Origin: Lachnospiraceae bacterium
GTDB taxonomy: Bacteria > Bacillota > Clostridia > Lachnospirales > Lachnospiraceae
Direction: 5' to 3'
NCBI GenBank assembly: GCA_009774245.1
Contig: VSNM01000015.1
Location: 24,431-88,430 of the forward strand
Length of the DNA: 64,000 nt
Under the pieces are notes generated by a model. That model searched no databases, was not told where the DNA came from, and saw only the letters and a program-made list of their open reading frames with translations. Positions 26,614 to 35,618 of this stretch are shown here, in pieces (positions within the stretch are counted from its first letter, which is position 1; each line of letters begins with the position of its first letter). Position numbers and translations under genes: made by a program.

Positions 26614-26625
26614 AAAAAGAAAAAA

Positions 26626-26655
26626 GACAGTGTACAAATCCTGTACACTGTCTAT
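26626..26655. terminator. Bidirectional intrinsic terminator
   Basis: AGACAGTGTACA and TGTACACTGTCT form a 12-base perfect stem around AATCC (26626-26655 approx.), with an A-rich flank to the left and TATATTTTTC to the right. It separates the converging permease and murI genes and overlaps the last codons of murI (26652). Confidence 0.88.
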
Positions 26656-27473
26656 ATTTTTCGCATCTCTTCCAGTCTCTCGTGCAGACCTCTGATCACA
26701 TCAAGTTTTGCCAAATCCGTGATCTCTCGCCCCGACTCAAAATATCTGACACAAATGTCATCTTTGTACTGCTCCCAGCTCACACCGCCGCACGCCGCCG
26801 GCTCTGACAGCTCGTGTCTCGCATCCAGCACACGCATGAGCTGCCTCACTGTACCCAGGCTTCCGTCAATCATATGTACCTGCGGCGGTATCAGCGCCCG
26901 GAGCGTATCCTTGAAATAATTGAAATGTGTACAGCCGAGCACCAGCTCCCCATATCGGTCAAGTATGTAGCCTGAGAGCTTCTCCCGAAGATATGCCGTC
27001 ACCCTGTCCGACACAAACTCACCGCGCTCCGCAAACTCCACAAGCCCCGGCAGCTCCAGAAAATCTACCAGATGCCCGTCATCGACACGCTCCACAAGCT
27101 TGTGAAGCCGCTTCTCATGTACCGTGAGCGGCGTCGCTGCCACCAGCACCCGCTTTCCCTCGCTCTCTGCCACCGCCGGCTTGACTGCAGGTTCGATACC
27201 GATGATCGGAATAGACTGATACTTGGTGCGCATCCGGTCCGCCGCCACCGCGGTCGCCGTGTTGCACGCGATCAGCACAGCCTTGCAGTCATGCTCTGTC
27301 ATGAAGCGGATCACCGCGTCCACATATGACATCACCTGTTCCCTTGTCTTGGTCCCATAGGGAACATGATCTGTGTCCGCATAAAATATATAATTCTCGT
27401 GCGGCATCAGCACCATCGCCTGATGCAGAAGTGTCATGCCGCCAATACCTGAATCAAATATGCCAATATTCAT
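26652..27473 (-). CDS. murI: Glutamate racemase
   Basis: 273 residues, normal size. It interconverts L- and D-glutamate for peptidoglycan. The two catalytic cysteines are in place: Cys70 in LIACNTATAV and Cys181 in VLGCTHF, with FDSGIGG (Asp7-Ser8) at the N-terminus and VPYGTKT following. The start is MNIGIFDSG, the usual one. Its stop lies in the shared terminator region with the ABC operon. Upstream is a repeat-bearing gap of 370 bases. Confidence 0.97.
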   Translation of the reverse strand: MNIGIFDSGIGGMTLLHQAMVLMPHENYIFYADTDHVPYGTKTREQVMSYVDAVIRFMTEHDCKAVLIACNTATAVAADRMRTKYQSIPIIGIEPAVKPAVAESEGKRVLVAATPLTVHEKRLHKLVERVDDGHLVDFLELPGLVEFAERGEFVSDRVTAYLREKLSGYILDRYGELVLGCTHFNYFKDTLRALIPPQVHMIDGSLGTVRQLMRVLDARHELSEPAACGGVSWEQYKDDICVRYFESGREITDLAKLDVIRGLHERLEEMRKI

Positions 27474-27510
27474 TACCGTTTCCTCCAGAGTTTTAGGGGG
27501 CGCCTATATT

Positions 27511-27605
27511 AATCGAGTAGCGGAATGCCCTTCCCCGCTACTCGCCGCGCCGAGCGCACGTTGCGTCAGCAACAATTTCATCTGTGCGCTCGTGTGCAAT
27601 CATAA
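27511..27605 (+). repeat. Two-hairpin intergenic repeat, copy B
   Basis: Hairpin 1 is CGAGTAGCGG...CCGCTACTCG as in copy A with a longer perfect stem. Hairpin 2 keeps the layout but has different arms: CGAGCGCAC pairs with GTGCGCTCG, and the inner hairpin is GTTGC-GTCA-GCAAC. The linker CCGCGC and the ending TGTGCA are shared with other copies. The changes in both arms keep the pairing. Confidence 0.78.
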
Positions 27606-27843
27606 GAAACCCGCAAATCCATGTAGACTTGCGGGCGTTATTGAGAGAGCGAATAGCGAGTCAAACTCGCATACGATGTAAGCTAATTTCATGCAATATT
27701 TTGCATAACGTTTTTAAATTATACAACACATTTATTCATTTGAAAAGTATTTTTTAAGTAATTTTTACTTTTCATCATTTTTACTATATTTTTGCGGTAA
27801 ACACATCTATATTTATGCAATACGTTTCATTATTGCATATCCT
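27606..27843. other. Gene-free gap after repeat B
   Basis: CCCGCAA (27610-27616) and TTGCGGG (27629-27635) form a small hairpin; on the reverse strand it is followed by TTTCTT, so it may be a weak terminator for the amidohydrolase gene. The rest, to 27843, is very A/T-rich. I see no gene in it. Confidence 0.45.
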
Positions 27844-29007
27844 CTATTGTATATCCTTTTTCCTGTACACGATCTCACCATCGATGATTGTCATCAATGT
27901 GTTGGTGAATACTTCCATGGGATTCCCGTCAAAGACAGCGATGTCCGCGTCCTTCCCGGGCTCGATACTGCCAATCCGGTCCGACACACCGCAGATTTTT
28001 GCGGCGTTTATGGTCATCGCCCTGAAACCGTCCTCCATCGAGAGTCCGTGCTTCACACTCAGTCCGACGCACATCGGCAGTGACTGAATCAGCGACACCG
28101 GATGATCTGTCGTGATCGATACCATCGCTCCTGCATTCGCGAGAATGCCCGCTGTCTTAAACGCCACGTTCTGCACCTCGATCTTGTTGCGCGTCGTGAG
28201 GTCTGGTCCCACAATGGCCGGATAACCGGCCTCGACAATCTCCTCCGCGATCAGATGCCCCTCGCTGCAGTGGTCAAGCGTCATATTGAGGTCAAATTCC
28301 CTGGCAATGCGAATCGCGGTAAAAATATCGTCCACGCGGTGCACATGCGCCTTCAGCGGAATCTCCTTCGCAAACACAGGACGCCATGCCTCATAGTGAA
28401 GATTAAAGTCCGTCTTGTCCTGGTCCCTGCTCTCCAGATAGGAGCGCGCGTTAAACAGCTCCTCCCGAAGCATTCCGGCGATCGCCATGCGCGTTACAGG
28501 CGATGTATTCATTCCGGCATAATTGACCTTGGGATTTTCGCCAAAAGCAATCTTCATGGCAGAAGGGAATTTTAAGATCAGATCGTCAATCCTCCTCCCG
28601 CTCGTCTTTACAACAGCAAACTGGCCTCCGACAACGTTTGCGCTGCCGGGACCGATGTTTGCAGAGGTAATGCCCGCTCTCACGGCATCAGCGAAGGCAG
28701 CATCCATCGTATTGATCGCATCGATCGCGCGGAGCATCGGGGTGACGGGATGAACTGTCTCATTGCAGTCATCGCCCTCCTGCCCTTTCTTCTCCTCGGT
28801 GATACCCATATGACAGTGCGCCTCGATCAGCCCAGGCATTACCAGATGATGGTTCACATCTATTTTCATGCAGTCCGCAGATTCCGGAAGTTCGATTCGC
28901 GGAGACACCTCGAGGATTTTTCCGTCCCTGATCAGTATGCTGCCCTCAAAGACATCCGAAATCGCGTCACTCATACTGCGGATTGCCGCATTTTCCAATA
29001 AAAGCAT
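27844..29007 (-). CDS. Amidohydrolase (imidazolonepropionase-like)
   Basis: 387 residues from the ATG at 29007, chosen for GGAAGGACAG upstream and because it clears the preceding stop. Metal-binding pattern of the amidohydrolase superfamily: HxH in IEAHCHMG, His in LKAHVHRVDD, His in LDHCSEGH, Asp in TTDHPVS. The C-terminal IGSIEPGKDADIAVFDGNPM is the standard closing beta-sandwich. Family members open cyclic amides or deaminate rings; substrate not evident. Neighbours are a LytM-like sporulation protein and murI. Confidence 0.9.
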   Translation of the reverse strand: MLLLENAAIRSMSDAISDVFEGSILIRDGKILEVSPRIELPESADCMKIDVNHHLVMPGLIEAHCHMGITEEKKGQEGDDCNETVHPVTPMLRAIDAINTMDAAFADAVRAGITSANIGPGSANVVGGQFAVVKTSGRRIDDLILKFPSAMKIAFGENPKVNYAGMNTSPVTRMAIAGMLREELFNARSYLESRDQDKTDFNLHYEAWRPVFAKEIPLKAHVHRVDDIFTAIRIAREFDLNMTLDHCSEGHLIAEEIVEAGYPAIVGPDLTTRNKIEVQNVAFKTAGILANAGAMVSITTDHPVSLIQSLPMCVGLSVKHGLSMEDGFRAMTINAAKICGVSDRIGSIEPGKDADIAVFDGNPMEVFTNTLMTIIDGEIVYRKKDIQ

Positions 29008-29023
29008 TTCTGTCCTTCCCTGT

Positions 29024-29929
29024 TTATTGATTCTGTACAGTGGACCTGTGCAGTGGATCGACCGGTTCACCATCCTTCGTCAGCTTATAGTAAATATTGG
29101 TTCCCTCCTCGGTGTAATAGATTGTCGGTTTGGCTACCTTTCCAACAATGTCACCAGCAGAAACCCTGTCACCCGCATTCACACAGATATTGTCAAGCTG
29201 CCCATAGGTAAGCATATATCCGTTGCCGAGATCAAAGCGAATCGTATTCCCTGTCTGTGAATCGTAGTACACATCCGATACGATGCCATCCGCAGCCGCG
29301 GTGATATCCTGTCCCTCACTGGCCGCGACGACAAGCGCGGGATTGTAGCGGTACTGCTGCATCGTGGAGTGATACACGGCCTTATCCATGCTGTAATCCA
29401 ACAGCACATCTCCGATGATCGGAAGCGCGAGCGAATCCTCCTCCGTAAAATTAAGCGGCGTTTCCGCTATGATTTCCTGCTCCTGTCCCTGATCCTGGCC
29501 ATCCATGAACACTGCAGCCTTGTCTGTGCCTGCTGCTGTGCCGCCCTCCTGTCTGGTATTTTCTACCTGACCGGAATTTGCCTCCGTGAAGGCCGGATCG
29601 ACGTCCATATCATTGTTGTCACTCAGATCATAGATATCTGGATCGATATACCTGCTGTCTGTCTGTGCCTTTCTTTTTGCCTCTAAGTCCGACTCCGCCT
29701 TACCCGACACAAATCTGGTGTCCGGCAGACTGGCATCGCCTTCCTCTGATGTGATATTTTCCTGTTCCAGTTTTGCGAAATCTATGCGATTTTCTTCCTT
29801 TTTCCTGTCGCCCTGCGCTGACATATACACGCCTGCAAGAGTAAGTGCCGACAACACAAATACTGATGCCGCAATAATGCTGATTTTCTCCTTCTGCAAG
29901 GCAGGACGCTTGTTATTTCGTTTGTTCAT
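29024..29929 (-). CDS. SpoIIQ-like protein with degenerate LytM (M23) domain
   Basis: 301 residues from the ATG at 29929 (GGAGGGAAAGG upstream). One membrane segment (about 18-38), then an acidic linker, then an M23-like fold in the last 110 residues: GQDITAAADGIVSDVYYD, LGNGYMLTYGQLDNICVNAG and IVGKVAKPTIYYTEEG. The catalytic residues of active LytM enzymes are gone: where HxxxD, HGNGxxTxYAHL and HLHFE are expected, it has no HxxxD, LGNG...YGQL and IYYKL. So it should not cut peptidoglycan and may act as a scaffold, as SpoIIQ does with SpoIIIAH. It follows the SpoIID-like gene, which supports the sporulation assignment. Confidence 0.75.
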   Translation of the reverse strand: MNKRNNKRPALQKEKISIIAASVFVLSALTLAGVYMSAQGDRKKEENRIDFAKLEQENITSEEGDASLPDTRFVSGKAESDLEAKRKAQTDSRYIDPDIYDLSDNNDMDVDPAFTEANSGQVENTRQEGGTAAGTDKAAVFMDGQDQGQEQEIIAETPLNFTEEDSLALPIIGDVLLDYSMDKAVYHSTMQQYRYNPALVVAASEGQDITAAADGIVSDVYYDSQTGNTIRFDLGNGYMLTYGQLDNICVNAGDRVSAGDIVGKVAKPTIYYTEEGTNIYYKLTKDGEPVDPLHRSTVQNQ

Positions 29930-30024
29930 CCTTTCCCTCCATTTCCGGCAAGCCCTTTGCCTAAGGAACATTATGAGTTCCTTTACCATAGCATTGACTT
30001 GTCAGGAGGTTTTTATTCATGGAT

Positions 30025-30783
30025 TTACTCGTAAATCGTGACGCGAAAATCGTCGAAAAAGAACTTTAAGATTTCATAAAAATTCATGCCCTGAACTGCC
30101 AGCTCATAGGCATAATTCAGCGAGAACCCGACGCCGTTCCCCGCCTCTGAGACAAGCATATCAGACGGCGATGTGGTAAAAAAAGGAGCCGTGATTACTC
30201 TCCCATCCCTCGTAAGCACCGCTCCCTTTGTGGCATCCACTGCCTGCTCGATCTCATCCAGTCTGACGCGCCTTCCGTCAAATGACAATACAATGTCGTT
30301 CGACACAGTATCGGCCTCCGACAGCACCCTGTCAGCTGCAGCATCGGTCCGCACAATCCTATATAAGTCATCCACCCCCAGCTGCATAGCGCTGTAATCA
30401 AGCATCTCCGGCCGCTGCTGTGCCTCCCACGCGGCTGCGATACAGCTGCGGCACACAATGGCAAGCGCCTTGAGATATTCCTGCTCGGGATCATACACCA
30501 CGTCCATATTGACGATGTAATCCTCGGAACTGCTAAACACCGTGTCCTTTGGAATCGCACAGTACATTATCCGTCCGGTCAGAGTTTCCGGCTTGTAGTA
30601 AAAGGTTCCGATATCCTCCCTGACGGCAATCTCAAAGCACTCATCGATGACACTCGTGTCCTCTTCCTGTTCCCACATACGCTTATCCGGCTTGATCAGG
30701 ATACTTCCGATCAGGGGTAGGCAAATGATAAAGAGTAGGATACCGATCAGCTTTCTCACTGGCGCCTCACCTGCCCTGCGCAT
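30025..30783 (-). CDS. SpoIID/LytB-like protein, degenerate
   Basis: 252 residues, N-terminal membrane segment (about 11-28). The C-terminal SEAGNGVGFSLNYAYELAVQ is the SpoIID signature (usually GHGVGMSQ), with the helix MNFYEILKFFFDDF following, and EYLKALAIVCRSCIAAAWEA matches the KAQA.AARTYA region. SpoIID is a lytic transglycosylase needed for engulfment; the catalytic Glu region (AEMP in family members) is not recognisable here, so activity is doubtful. An alternative GTG start (VRKLIG) has GGTGAGG in front. The pairing with a SpoIIQ-like gene is conserved in Clostridia. Confidence 0.7.
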   Translation of the reverse strand: MRRAGEAPVRKLIGILLFIICLPLIGSILIKPDKRMWEQEEDTSVIDECFEIAVREDIGTFYYKPETLTGRIMYCAIPKDTVFSSSEDYIVNMDVVYDPEQEYLKALAIVCRSCIAAAWEAQQRPEMLDYSAMQLGVDDLYRIVRTDAAADRVLSEADTVSNDIVLSFDGRRVRLDEIEQAVDATKGAVLTRDGRVITAPFFTTSPSDMLVSEAGNGVGFSLNYAYELAVQGMNFYEILKFFFDDFRVTIYE

Positions 30784-30817
30784 ACAGTCACTAATAATTT
30801 ATGCATTTTGCCGTCTT

Positions 30818-31732
30818 TTATTCCTTGATCAGGATGTCCATGGCCTGTTTCATGTTGGCAAGTGTGACTACCTTATGTACGCCGCCAAACTCCCCATCAA
30901 GCGTCCATGCCACCTCGTCCTCAGACTCTATGACTACCCTGCCGGACTTGAAACTGTACATATACGCTGTGTCAATATTCTGAATCGCAAGCGCGGCCAG
31001 TATCGAGTTGAGCTCCATGGGATTTTTGGGCATCTTGATCAGCGTCACCTCAAACAATCCGTCATCGAGCGCGATATTCCCCTTAAAGACATTTCCGGCT
31101 ATGCTCTTGAAGCCTCCTACGGAATACGAGTTCGTGACCATTCCATAGATAAAATTATCCTCAATCACCATGGTCTCGCCATTTTCCGACACGCTTGTCA
31201 CTTTTAAATGATGGGACTTGATGTTCTGCAGATGCTTCACGCCTTCCAGGATATATGCCAGATGCCCCAGCATATTCTTCATTTCCTGGGGCGTTCCATA
31301 GGAGACCTCGGTAAACAGTCCAAACGCCGCGATATACACAAATACATCCTCGTTAAACCTGCCCACATCGCAGGAAAACACAGTGCCGCCCGCGGCCACC
31401 TCCGCGGCCTTCTTCATGGTGGCGGGAATCTTTAAGCTATTGGCAAAATCATTCGTGCTTCCCGCCGGAATGTAGCCGATCGTCGTATGAAATCCGGACT
31501 GTATCATCCCCGTCACAATCTCGTCGAGCGTCCCGTCCCCGCCGCTGCACACGACAAGCTCATAGCTCTTCCTGCGCTCGCGCATCACACGGCACGCGTC
31601 GCCGCGTGACTGTGTGGGATAGACTGTCACCTCATATCCGCCCTTTACCAATATGTCCACTATCTCCAATAGATGATTCCGGATCAGGCCTTTTCCGGAA
31701 TGTGGATTCAAAATAAAAAGTGCTTTTTTCAT
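30818..31732 (-). CDS. Diacylglycerol kinase-like lipid kinase
   Basis: 304 residues. Kinase motifs: FILNPHSGKGLI at the N-terminus, CSGGDGTLDEIV (GGDGT) and GYIPAGSTNDFANSLKIP. It belongs to the DagK/YegS group that phosphorylates diacylglycerol or related lipids at the membrane. The ATG at 31732 gives MKKALFIL; a GTG at 31750 also is possible but sits next to its ribosome binding site. It follows whiA, with a four- to ten-base gap or overlap. Confidence 0.93.
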   Translation of the reverse strand: MKKALFILNPHSGKGLIRNHLLEIVDILVKGGYEVTVYPTQSRGDACRVMRERRKSYELVVCSGGDGTLDEIVTGMIQSGFHTTIGYIPAGSTNDFANSLKIPATMKKAAEVAAGGTVFSCDVGRFNEDVFVYIAAFGLFTEVSYGTPQEMKNMLGHLAYILEGVKHLQNIKSHHLKVTSVSENGETMVIEDNFIYGMVTNSYSVGGFKSIAGNVFKGNIALDDGLFEVTLIKMPKNPMELNSILAALAIQNIDTAYMYSFKSGRVVIESEDEVAWTLDGEFGGVHKVVTLANMKQAMDILIKE

Positions 31733-31736
31733 AGAA

Positions 31737-32591
31737 TTAAATCGTTTCACCCTTCTTTAATGCCTCGGCGAGCTCACTGAGCTTTCGCAATCTGTGGTTC
31801 ACTCCCGATTTGCCCACCTTGGGAGTCAGATACTCCCCCAGCTCCTTCAATGTGGCGTCCTGATATTCCAGCCGCAGCTCCGCGATCTGTCTTAAATTGC
31901 CTGCCAGGTTGTCAAAACCGTAATGCTCCCTGATATACCGGATATCGTCAACCTGCTTTGCTGCCGCATTGACCGTTTTTGTGATATTGGCCGCCTCACA
32001 GTTGACTTTCCGGTTGATCGAATTGCGCATATCCTTCAGAATCCGCAGATTCTCGAGATTCATCAGGGAGATGTGGGCGCCGATGACATTCAGAAGCTCC
32101 ACAATCTCTTCGCTCTCCTTGATATAGACAACCTGATACTTCTTCCGCGCGACGATCTTCGCATGAATCTCATAATACAGCAGTGTGTCCACAAGCTGCT
32201 CCGCCTGCTGCATGTCGCCGCATACAAATTCCAGATGATATGCCTTCTGCGGATTGCTCATGGAGCCAATGCTCAGAAAGGCTCCTCTCAGACACGCGCG
32301 CTTGCAGCACAGACTTTTGATCACAAGCGGATTGACCAGCGTGTCGCCCTCCCCGCACTTGATTGTCTGCAGCGCGTTCTTCTCTGTGAGCTGCAGTCTC
32401 TCAAGAAGCATACGACATCTGTCCGCCACATAGGGAGCGTCTGCCGGAATCTCAATGACCTGCGCACCGGCTCCATCCTTTCTGATGGCGCCAGAATAGA
32501 TCAGGATTGCGGCAAGCTCCGCAATCTGGCAGTGCCTTGCGTCGTTTTCGAGCTTTACGAGCTCTCCCTTCACTTCCCCTGAAAAAGACAT
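31737..32591 (-). CDS. whiA: WhiA-family DNA-binding protein
   Basis: 284 residues. N-terminal LAGLIDADG-like domain (MSFSGEVKGELVKLENDARH, then KRACLRGAFLSIGSMSNPQKAYHLEF) and a C-terminal helix-turn-helix (SLMNLENLRILKDMRNSINR, ending LREYQDAT-type region with LKELGEYLTPKVGKSGVNHR). Located after rapZ as in most Firmicutes. WhiA influences cell division and chromosome segregation; no nuclease activity is known. Confidence 0.96.
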   Translation of the reverse strand: MSFSGEVKGELVKLENDARHCQIAELAAILIYSGAIRKDGAGAQVIEIPADAPYVADRCRMLLERLQLTEKNALQTIKCGEGDTLVNPLVIKSLCCKRACLRGAFLSIGSMSNPQKAYHLEFVCGDMQQAEQLVDTLLYYEIHAKIVARKKYQVVYIKESEEIVELLNVIGAHISLMNLENLRILKDMRNSINRKVNCEAANITKTVNAAAKQVDDIRYIREHYGFDNLAGNLRQIAELRLEYQDATLKELGEYLTPKVGKSGVNHRLRKLSELAEALKKGETI

Positions 32592-32613
32592 AGCACACCC
32601 CTTTATTTCGTCC

Positions 32614-33465
32614 TTATTTCGTATCTCGGTGACGAAGCGTCAGTCCGTAATCGCCCTTGTCCTTCAGACGCTTGTACAGCTCCCCTGCGAGTGTCACACT
32701 CCTGTGCTGTCCGCCCGTGCATCCGATCGCGATGACAAGCTGATATTTCCCTTCATTGATATAGTGCGGTATCAGGAAATTGATCATATCTGTCAGCTTG
32801 TCCACAAACTCATGCGCCTCCGGAAAGCTCATGACATAATCCTGCACCTCCCGGTCAAGCCCTGTCTTCTGTTTCAGTTCATCGACATAAAATGGATTGG
32901 GCAGAAAGCGCACGTCAAAGACGAGGTCCGCGTCCTGTGGAATACCGTGCTTAAAACCAAAGGACATGACATTGACCATCAGACTGTTGTACGCCTTATT
33001 ACTGACAAAAATGCGGTCGAGCTCTGCCTTTAACTCCCTTGTCAGCAGATTGGTCGTGTCGATCACATAGTCCGCCGCCTGCTTGATGCTCGCAAGCAGC
33101 GCCCGCTCCCGCGCAATCCCGCTCATCAGATCGCCGTCAACCGATAACGGGTGGACACGCCTTGACTCCTTGTACCGCTTGAGCAGAATATTGTCTGCCG
33201 CCTCGAGAAACAGTATCTCAAAGGTATAGGTCTCACGCAGGCGCGCCACGAGCTGATTGACATCCTCAAAGGACTGGTCCGCCCGCACGTCCAGTCCCAG
33301 CGCGACCTTCATGATCCCGTTGTCCGGCATCGCCAGCAGCTCCATAAACTTTTCAATCAATGGCACCGGCATGTTGTCCGCACAATAATATCCCGCATCC
33401 TCAAGCATTTTCATGGCGGTCGATTTCCCGCCGCCACTCATGCCGGTAACAATTACAAATCTCAT
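32614..33465 (-). CDS. rapZ: RNase adapter / nucleotide-binding protein RapZ (YvcJ)
   Basis: 283 residues from the ATG at 33465 (MRFVIVTGMSGGGKST); a GTG nine bases earlier overlaps the murB stop. Walker A GMSGGGKST, then GYYCADNMPVPLIEKF, RRVHPLS and the C-terminal IGCTGGQHRSVTLAGELY are standard. It binds ATP/GTP and, in other bacteria, small RNAs or amino-sugar precursors. Part of the murB-rapZ-whiA string. Confidence 0.96.
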   Translation of the reverse strand: MRFVIVTGMSGGGKSTAMKMLEDAGYYCADNMPVPLIEKFMELLAMPDNGIMKVALGLDVRADQSFEDVNQLVARLRETYTFEILFLEAADNILLKRYKESRRVHPLSVDGDLMSGIARERALLASIKQAADYVIDTTNLLTRELKAELDRIFVSNKAYNSLMVNVMSFGFKHGIPQDADLVFDVRFLPNPFYVDELKQKTGLDREVQDYVMSFPEAHEFVDKLTDMINFLIPHYINEGKYQLVIAIGCTGGQHRSVTLAGELYKRLKDKGDYGLTLRHRDTK

Positions 33466-33470
33466 CCCTA

Positions 33471-34436
33471 TCACCCTTTCTCTCCAAACCCAAGCAAAAT
33501 GACCTCGGGTTCGATCGTGACCTGCGACGACTGCTTCACCCGCCTCTGCACTTCCATAATCAGCATGTGGATATCCGCCGCGGTAGCATTGTCCCTGTTT
33601 ATGACAAAGCCGCAGTGTTTCTCGGAGACCTGTGCCCCGCCGACCGAAAATCCTCTCAGTCCCGCATCATCGATCAGCTTTGCCGCATAATATCCCTCCG
33701 GTCTCTTGAACGTGGAGCCTGCACTCGGATATTCCAACGGCTGTTTGTCGCGTCTTCTCGACGCAAGCTCCTCGATCCTTGCCCTGATCTCCTGACTGCT
33801 GCCCGGTACAAGCGCGATGGACGCATCGAGCACGATCAACGGCTCTTCCTTCAGTATACTATGTCTGTAGGAAAAGTGCATCTCCTGCGCACTTTTTTCC
33901 ACAATCCTCCCGTCAGGCGTCATCAGCCGCACACGCTTTACCACCTGGCTCATCTCCCCGTCATAGGCCCCCGCGTTCATGACGATCGCCCCGCCCAGAC
34001 TTCCTGGGATTCCCGCCGCAAACTCAAACCCGCTCAGTCCGCACTCACACGCCTTGTGCGCGATGGACGCAAGTGTGGCACCAGCCTCACAGACAAGCAC
34101 TGTATGATCTGTATGATCGGGGACAATCTTTCCGTATTCCCTCGACAGGTGTAGCACGACGCCCCTGATTCCGCTGTCGCTGACAAGCACATTGCTGCCG
34201 TTTCCCAGCAGGAAATAGTCTCTGCCCGCCTCGCAGATTCCCTCTGACCGCAGCGCTGCAAGCGCCTTTTCAAGCTCTGCAAAGGTCTTTATCTCCACAA
34301 AGATGTCAGCTTCACCACCCACGCGGAAGGTGGTGTGAGCTGACATTTTCTCATTTACTGCTATTTGATCCGGCGGTAAGATTCCGGACAGTCTTTGGTA
34401 GAGTTTTTGCTTTGCATTGTCATCAAACTCTTTCAA
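33471..34436 (-). CDS. murB: UDP-N-acetylenolpyruvoylglucosamine reductase
   Basis: 321 residues; FAD-dependent reduction that completes UDP-MurNAc. FRVGGEADIFVEI, LGNGSNVLVSDSGIRG and AGSTFKRPEGYYAAKLID are the conserved blocks, type IIb with Ser in the proton-donor position (AGSTFKRP). The stop overlaps the region of the rapZ start. Next to ROK kinase and hprK, which fits joint control of sugar and wall supply. Confidence 0.97.
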   Translation of the reverse strand: MKEFDDNAKQKLYQRLSGILPPDQIAVNEKMSAHTTFRVGGEADIFVEIKTFAELEKALAALRSEGICEAGRDYFLLGNGSNVLVSDSGIRGVVLHLSREYGKIVPDHTDHTVLVCEAGATLASIAHKACECGLSGFEFAAGIPGSLGGAIVMNAGAYDGEMSQVVKRVRLMTPDGRIVEKSAQEMHFSYRHSILKEEPLIVLDASIALVPGSSQEIRARIEELASRRRDKQPLEYPSAGSTFKRPEGYYAAKLIDDAGLRGFSVGGAQVSEKHCGFVINRDNATAADIHMLIMEVQRRVKQSSQVTIEPEVILLGFGEKG

Positions 34437-34470
34437 ATGATTACCTCTTTTTTATTTAATATATTTATAT

Positions 34471-35418
34471 TTATTCTAATACTAATTTTGCCGCGCCGTA
34501 GATACCGGCATCATTTCCGAGCGTCGCAAGCTTAAACTGCGCGTCTCTGGAACCGTGGAATACATATTTTGTGTAATATTTTGAAACATATTCACACAGA
34601 ATCTCACCTGCCTTGGACACGCCGCCACCGAGGACAAACACCTCAGGATTGACAACGCCCGCGATCGCGGCAAAGCCTTTCCCGAGATAATCGCCAAACT
34701 GCTCCGCGATCTCACAGGCAAGCGCATCGCCCTCCTTTACAGCGTCAAACACTGTCTTGGCGCTGAGATTTCCGTCCGCCTTCGCAGCCCTGAGCACACT
34801 CTCCTGCGATGACGATGCGAGCTTCCTCTCAGCCAGACGCACCACACCCGTCGCGGAAGCATACTGCTCGAGACAGCCATGATTACCGCAGCCGCACGCA
34901 TCCGGCTCATCGTCCTCGATATGAATATGACCGATCTCACCGCCGGCACCCGTCGCACCTGTCACCATCTTGCCGTTGACAATGATACCACCGCCGACGC
35001 CTGTTCCCAGCGTGGCCAGTACCATGTTCGTGCAGCCCTTTCCGCCGCCGCACCACATCTCGCCGAGCGCCGCCACATTGGCGTCATTTCCCGCTTTCAC
35101 CGGCATCTGCAGCAGTCCGCCAAGCGTCTCATTGATATTAAACACGCCCCAGCCAAGATTGACCGCCTTATGTACGATACCGCCATCGTCCACAGGTCCC
35201 GGAACTCCGATACCCACACCGGCGACATCCTCCTTCGCAATATGCTTCTGTGCAGTCTTATCCAGAATCGCCTCTGCGATATCCGGAAGAATCTTGCTGC
35301 CGTTCTCCTCTTTCCTGGTCGGTATCTCCCACTTTTCCAGCACAGTCCCCTCCGCGTCAAACAGACCAATCTTCACAGTCGTACCACCCAGATCCACACC
35401 AAAACAATACTTACTCAT
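34471..35418 (-). CDS. ROK-family glucokinase
   Basis: 315 residues. N-terminal ATP motif GVDLGGTTVKIGLFD and the ROK zinc cluster CGCGNHGCLEQYASATG, with GVGGGIIVNGKMVTG and GEIGHIHIEDDE between. ROK kinases with this cluster usually phosphorylate glucose or close sugars; glucokinase is the best guess. AGGAGGAAGAA precedes the ATG. Downstream is murB. Confidence 0.92.
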   Translation of the reverse strand: MSKYCFGVDLGGTTVKIGLFDAEGTVLEKWEIPTRKEENGSKILPDIAEAILDKTAQKHIAKEDVAGVGIGVPGPVDDGGIVHKAVNLGWGVFNINETLGGLLQMPVKAGNDANVAALGEMWCGGGKGCTNMVLATLGTGVGGGIIVNGKMVTGATGAGGEIGHIHIEDDEPDACGCGNHGCLEQYASATGVVRLAERKLASSSQESVLRAAKADGNLSAKTVFDAVKEGDALACEIAEQFGDYLGKGFAAIAGVVNPEVFVLGGGVSKAGEILCEYVSKYYTKYVFHGSRDAQFKLATLGNDAGIYGAAKLVLE

Positions 35419-35466
35419 TTCTTCCTCCTTGTATCATTATAATATACTTACGCATGTATCTATAAC

Positions 35467-35574
35467 CCCAGAAGAACGCTGCCCTTCGCGTTCTTCCAGC
35501 ATGAAGTTTTAGATTTATCCATTACCCAGAAGAACGCTGCCCTTCGCGTTCTTCCAGCATGAAGTTTTAGATTT
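35467..35574. repeat. Tandem pair of 50-base hairpin repeats
   Basis: Two nearly identical copies (35467-35516 and 35525-35574, period 58). Each has GAAGAACGC and GCGTTCTTC forming a nine-base stem around TGCCCTTC, followed by the tail CAGCATGAAGTTTTAGATTT. They lie between the ROK kinase and hprK genes. Confidence 0.8.
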
Positions 35575-35609
35575 TCTTAGCCCGCGTCCTTTGCAGGCTT
35601 AGAAAATCT
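35569..35609. terminator. Inverted repeat after hprK
   Basis: AGATTTTCTTAGCC (35569-35582) and GGCTTAGAAAATCT (35596-35609) form a 14-base stem. There is no clear T-run on either side, so a terminator or RNA-processing role is only likely. It overlaps the end of the second copy of the preceding tandem repeat. Confidence 0.5.
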
Positions 35610-35618
35610 CTTCATGCT

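Noticed and set aside
35467..35574. CRISPR-like array
   Set aside because: Only two units with an eight-base gap, each unit itself forming a hairpin, and no cas genes.
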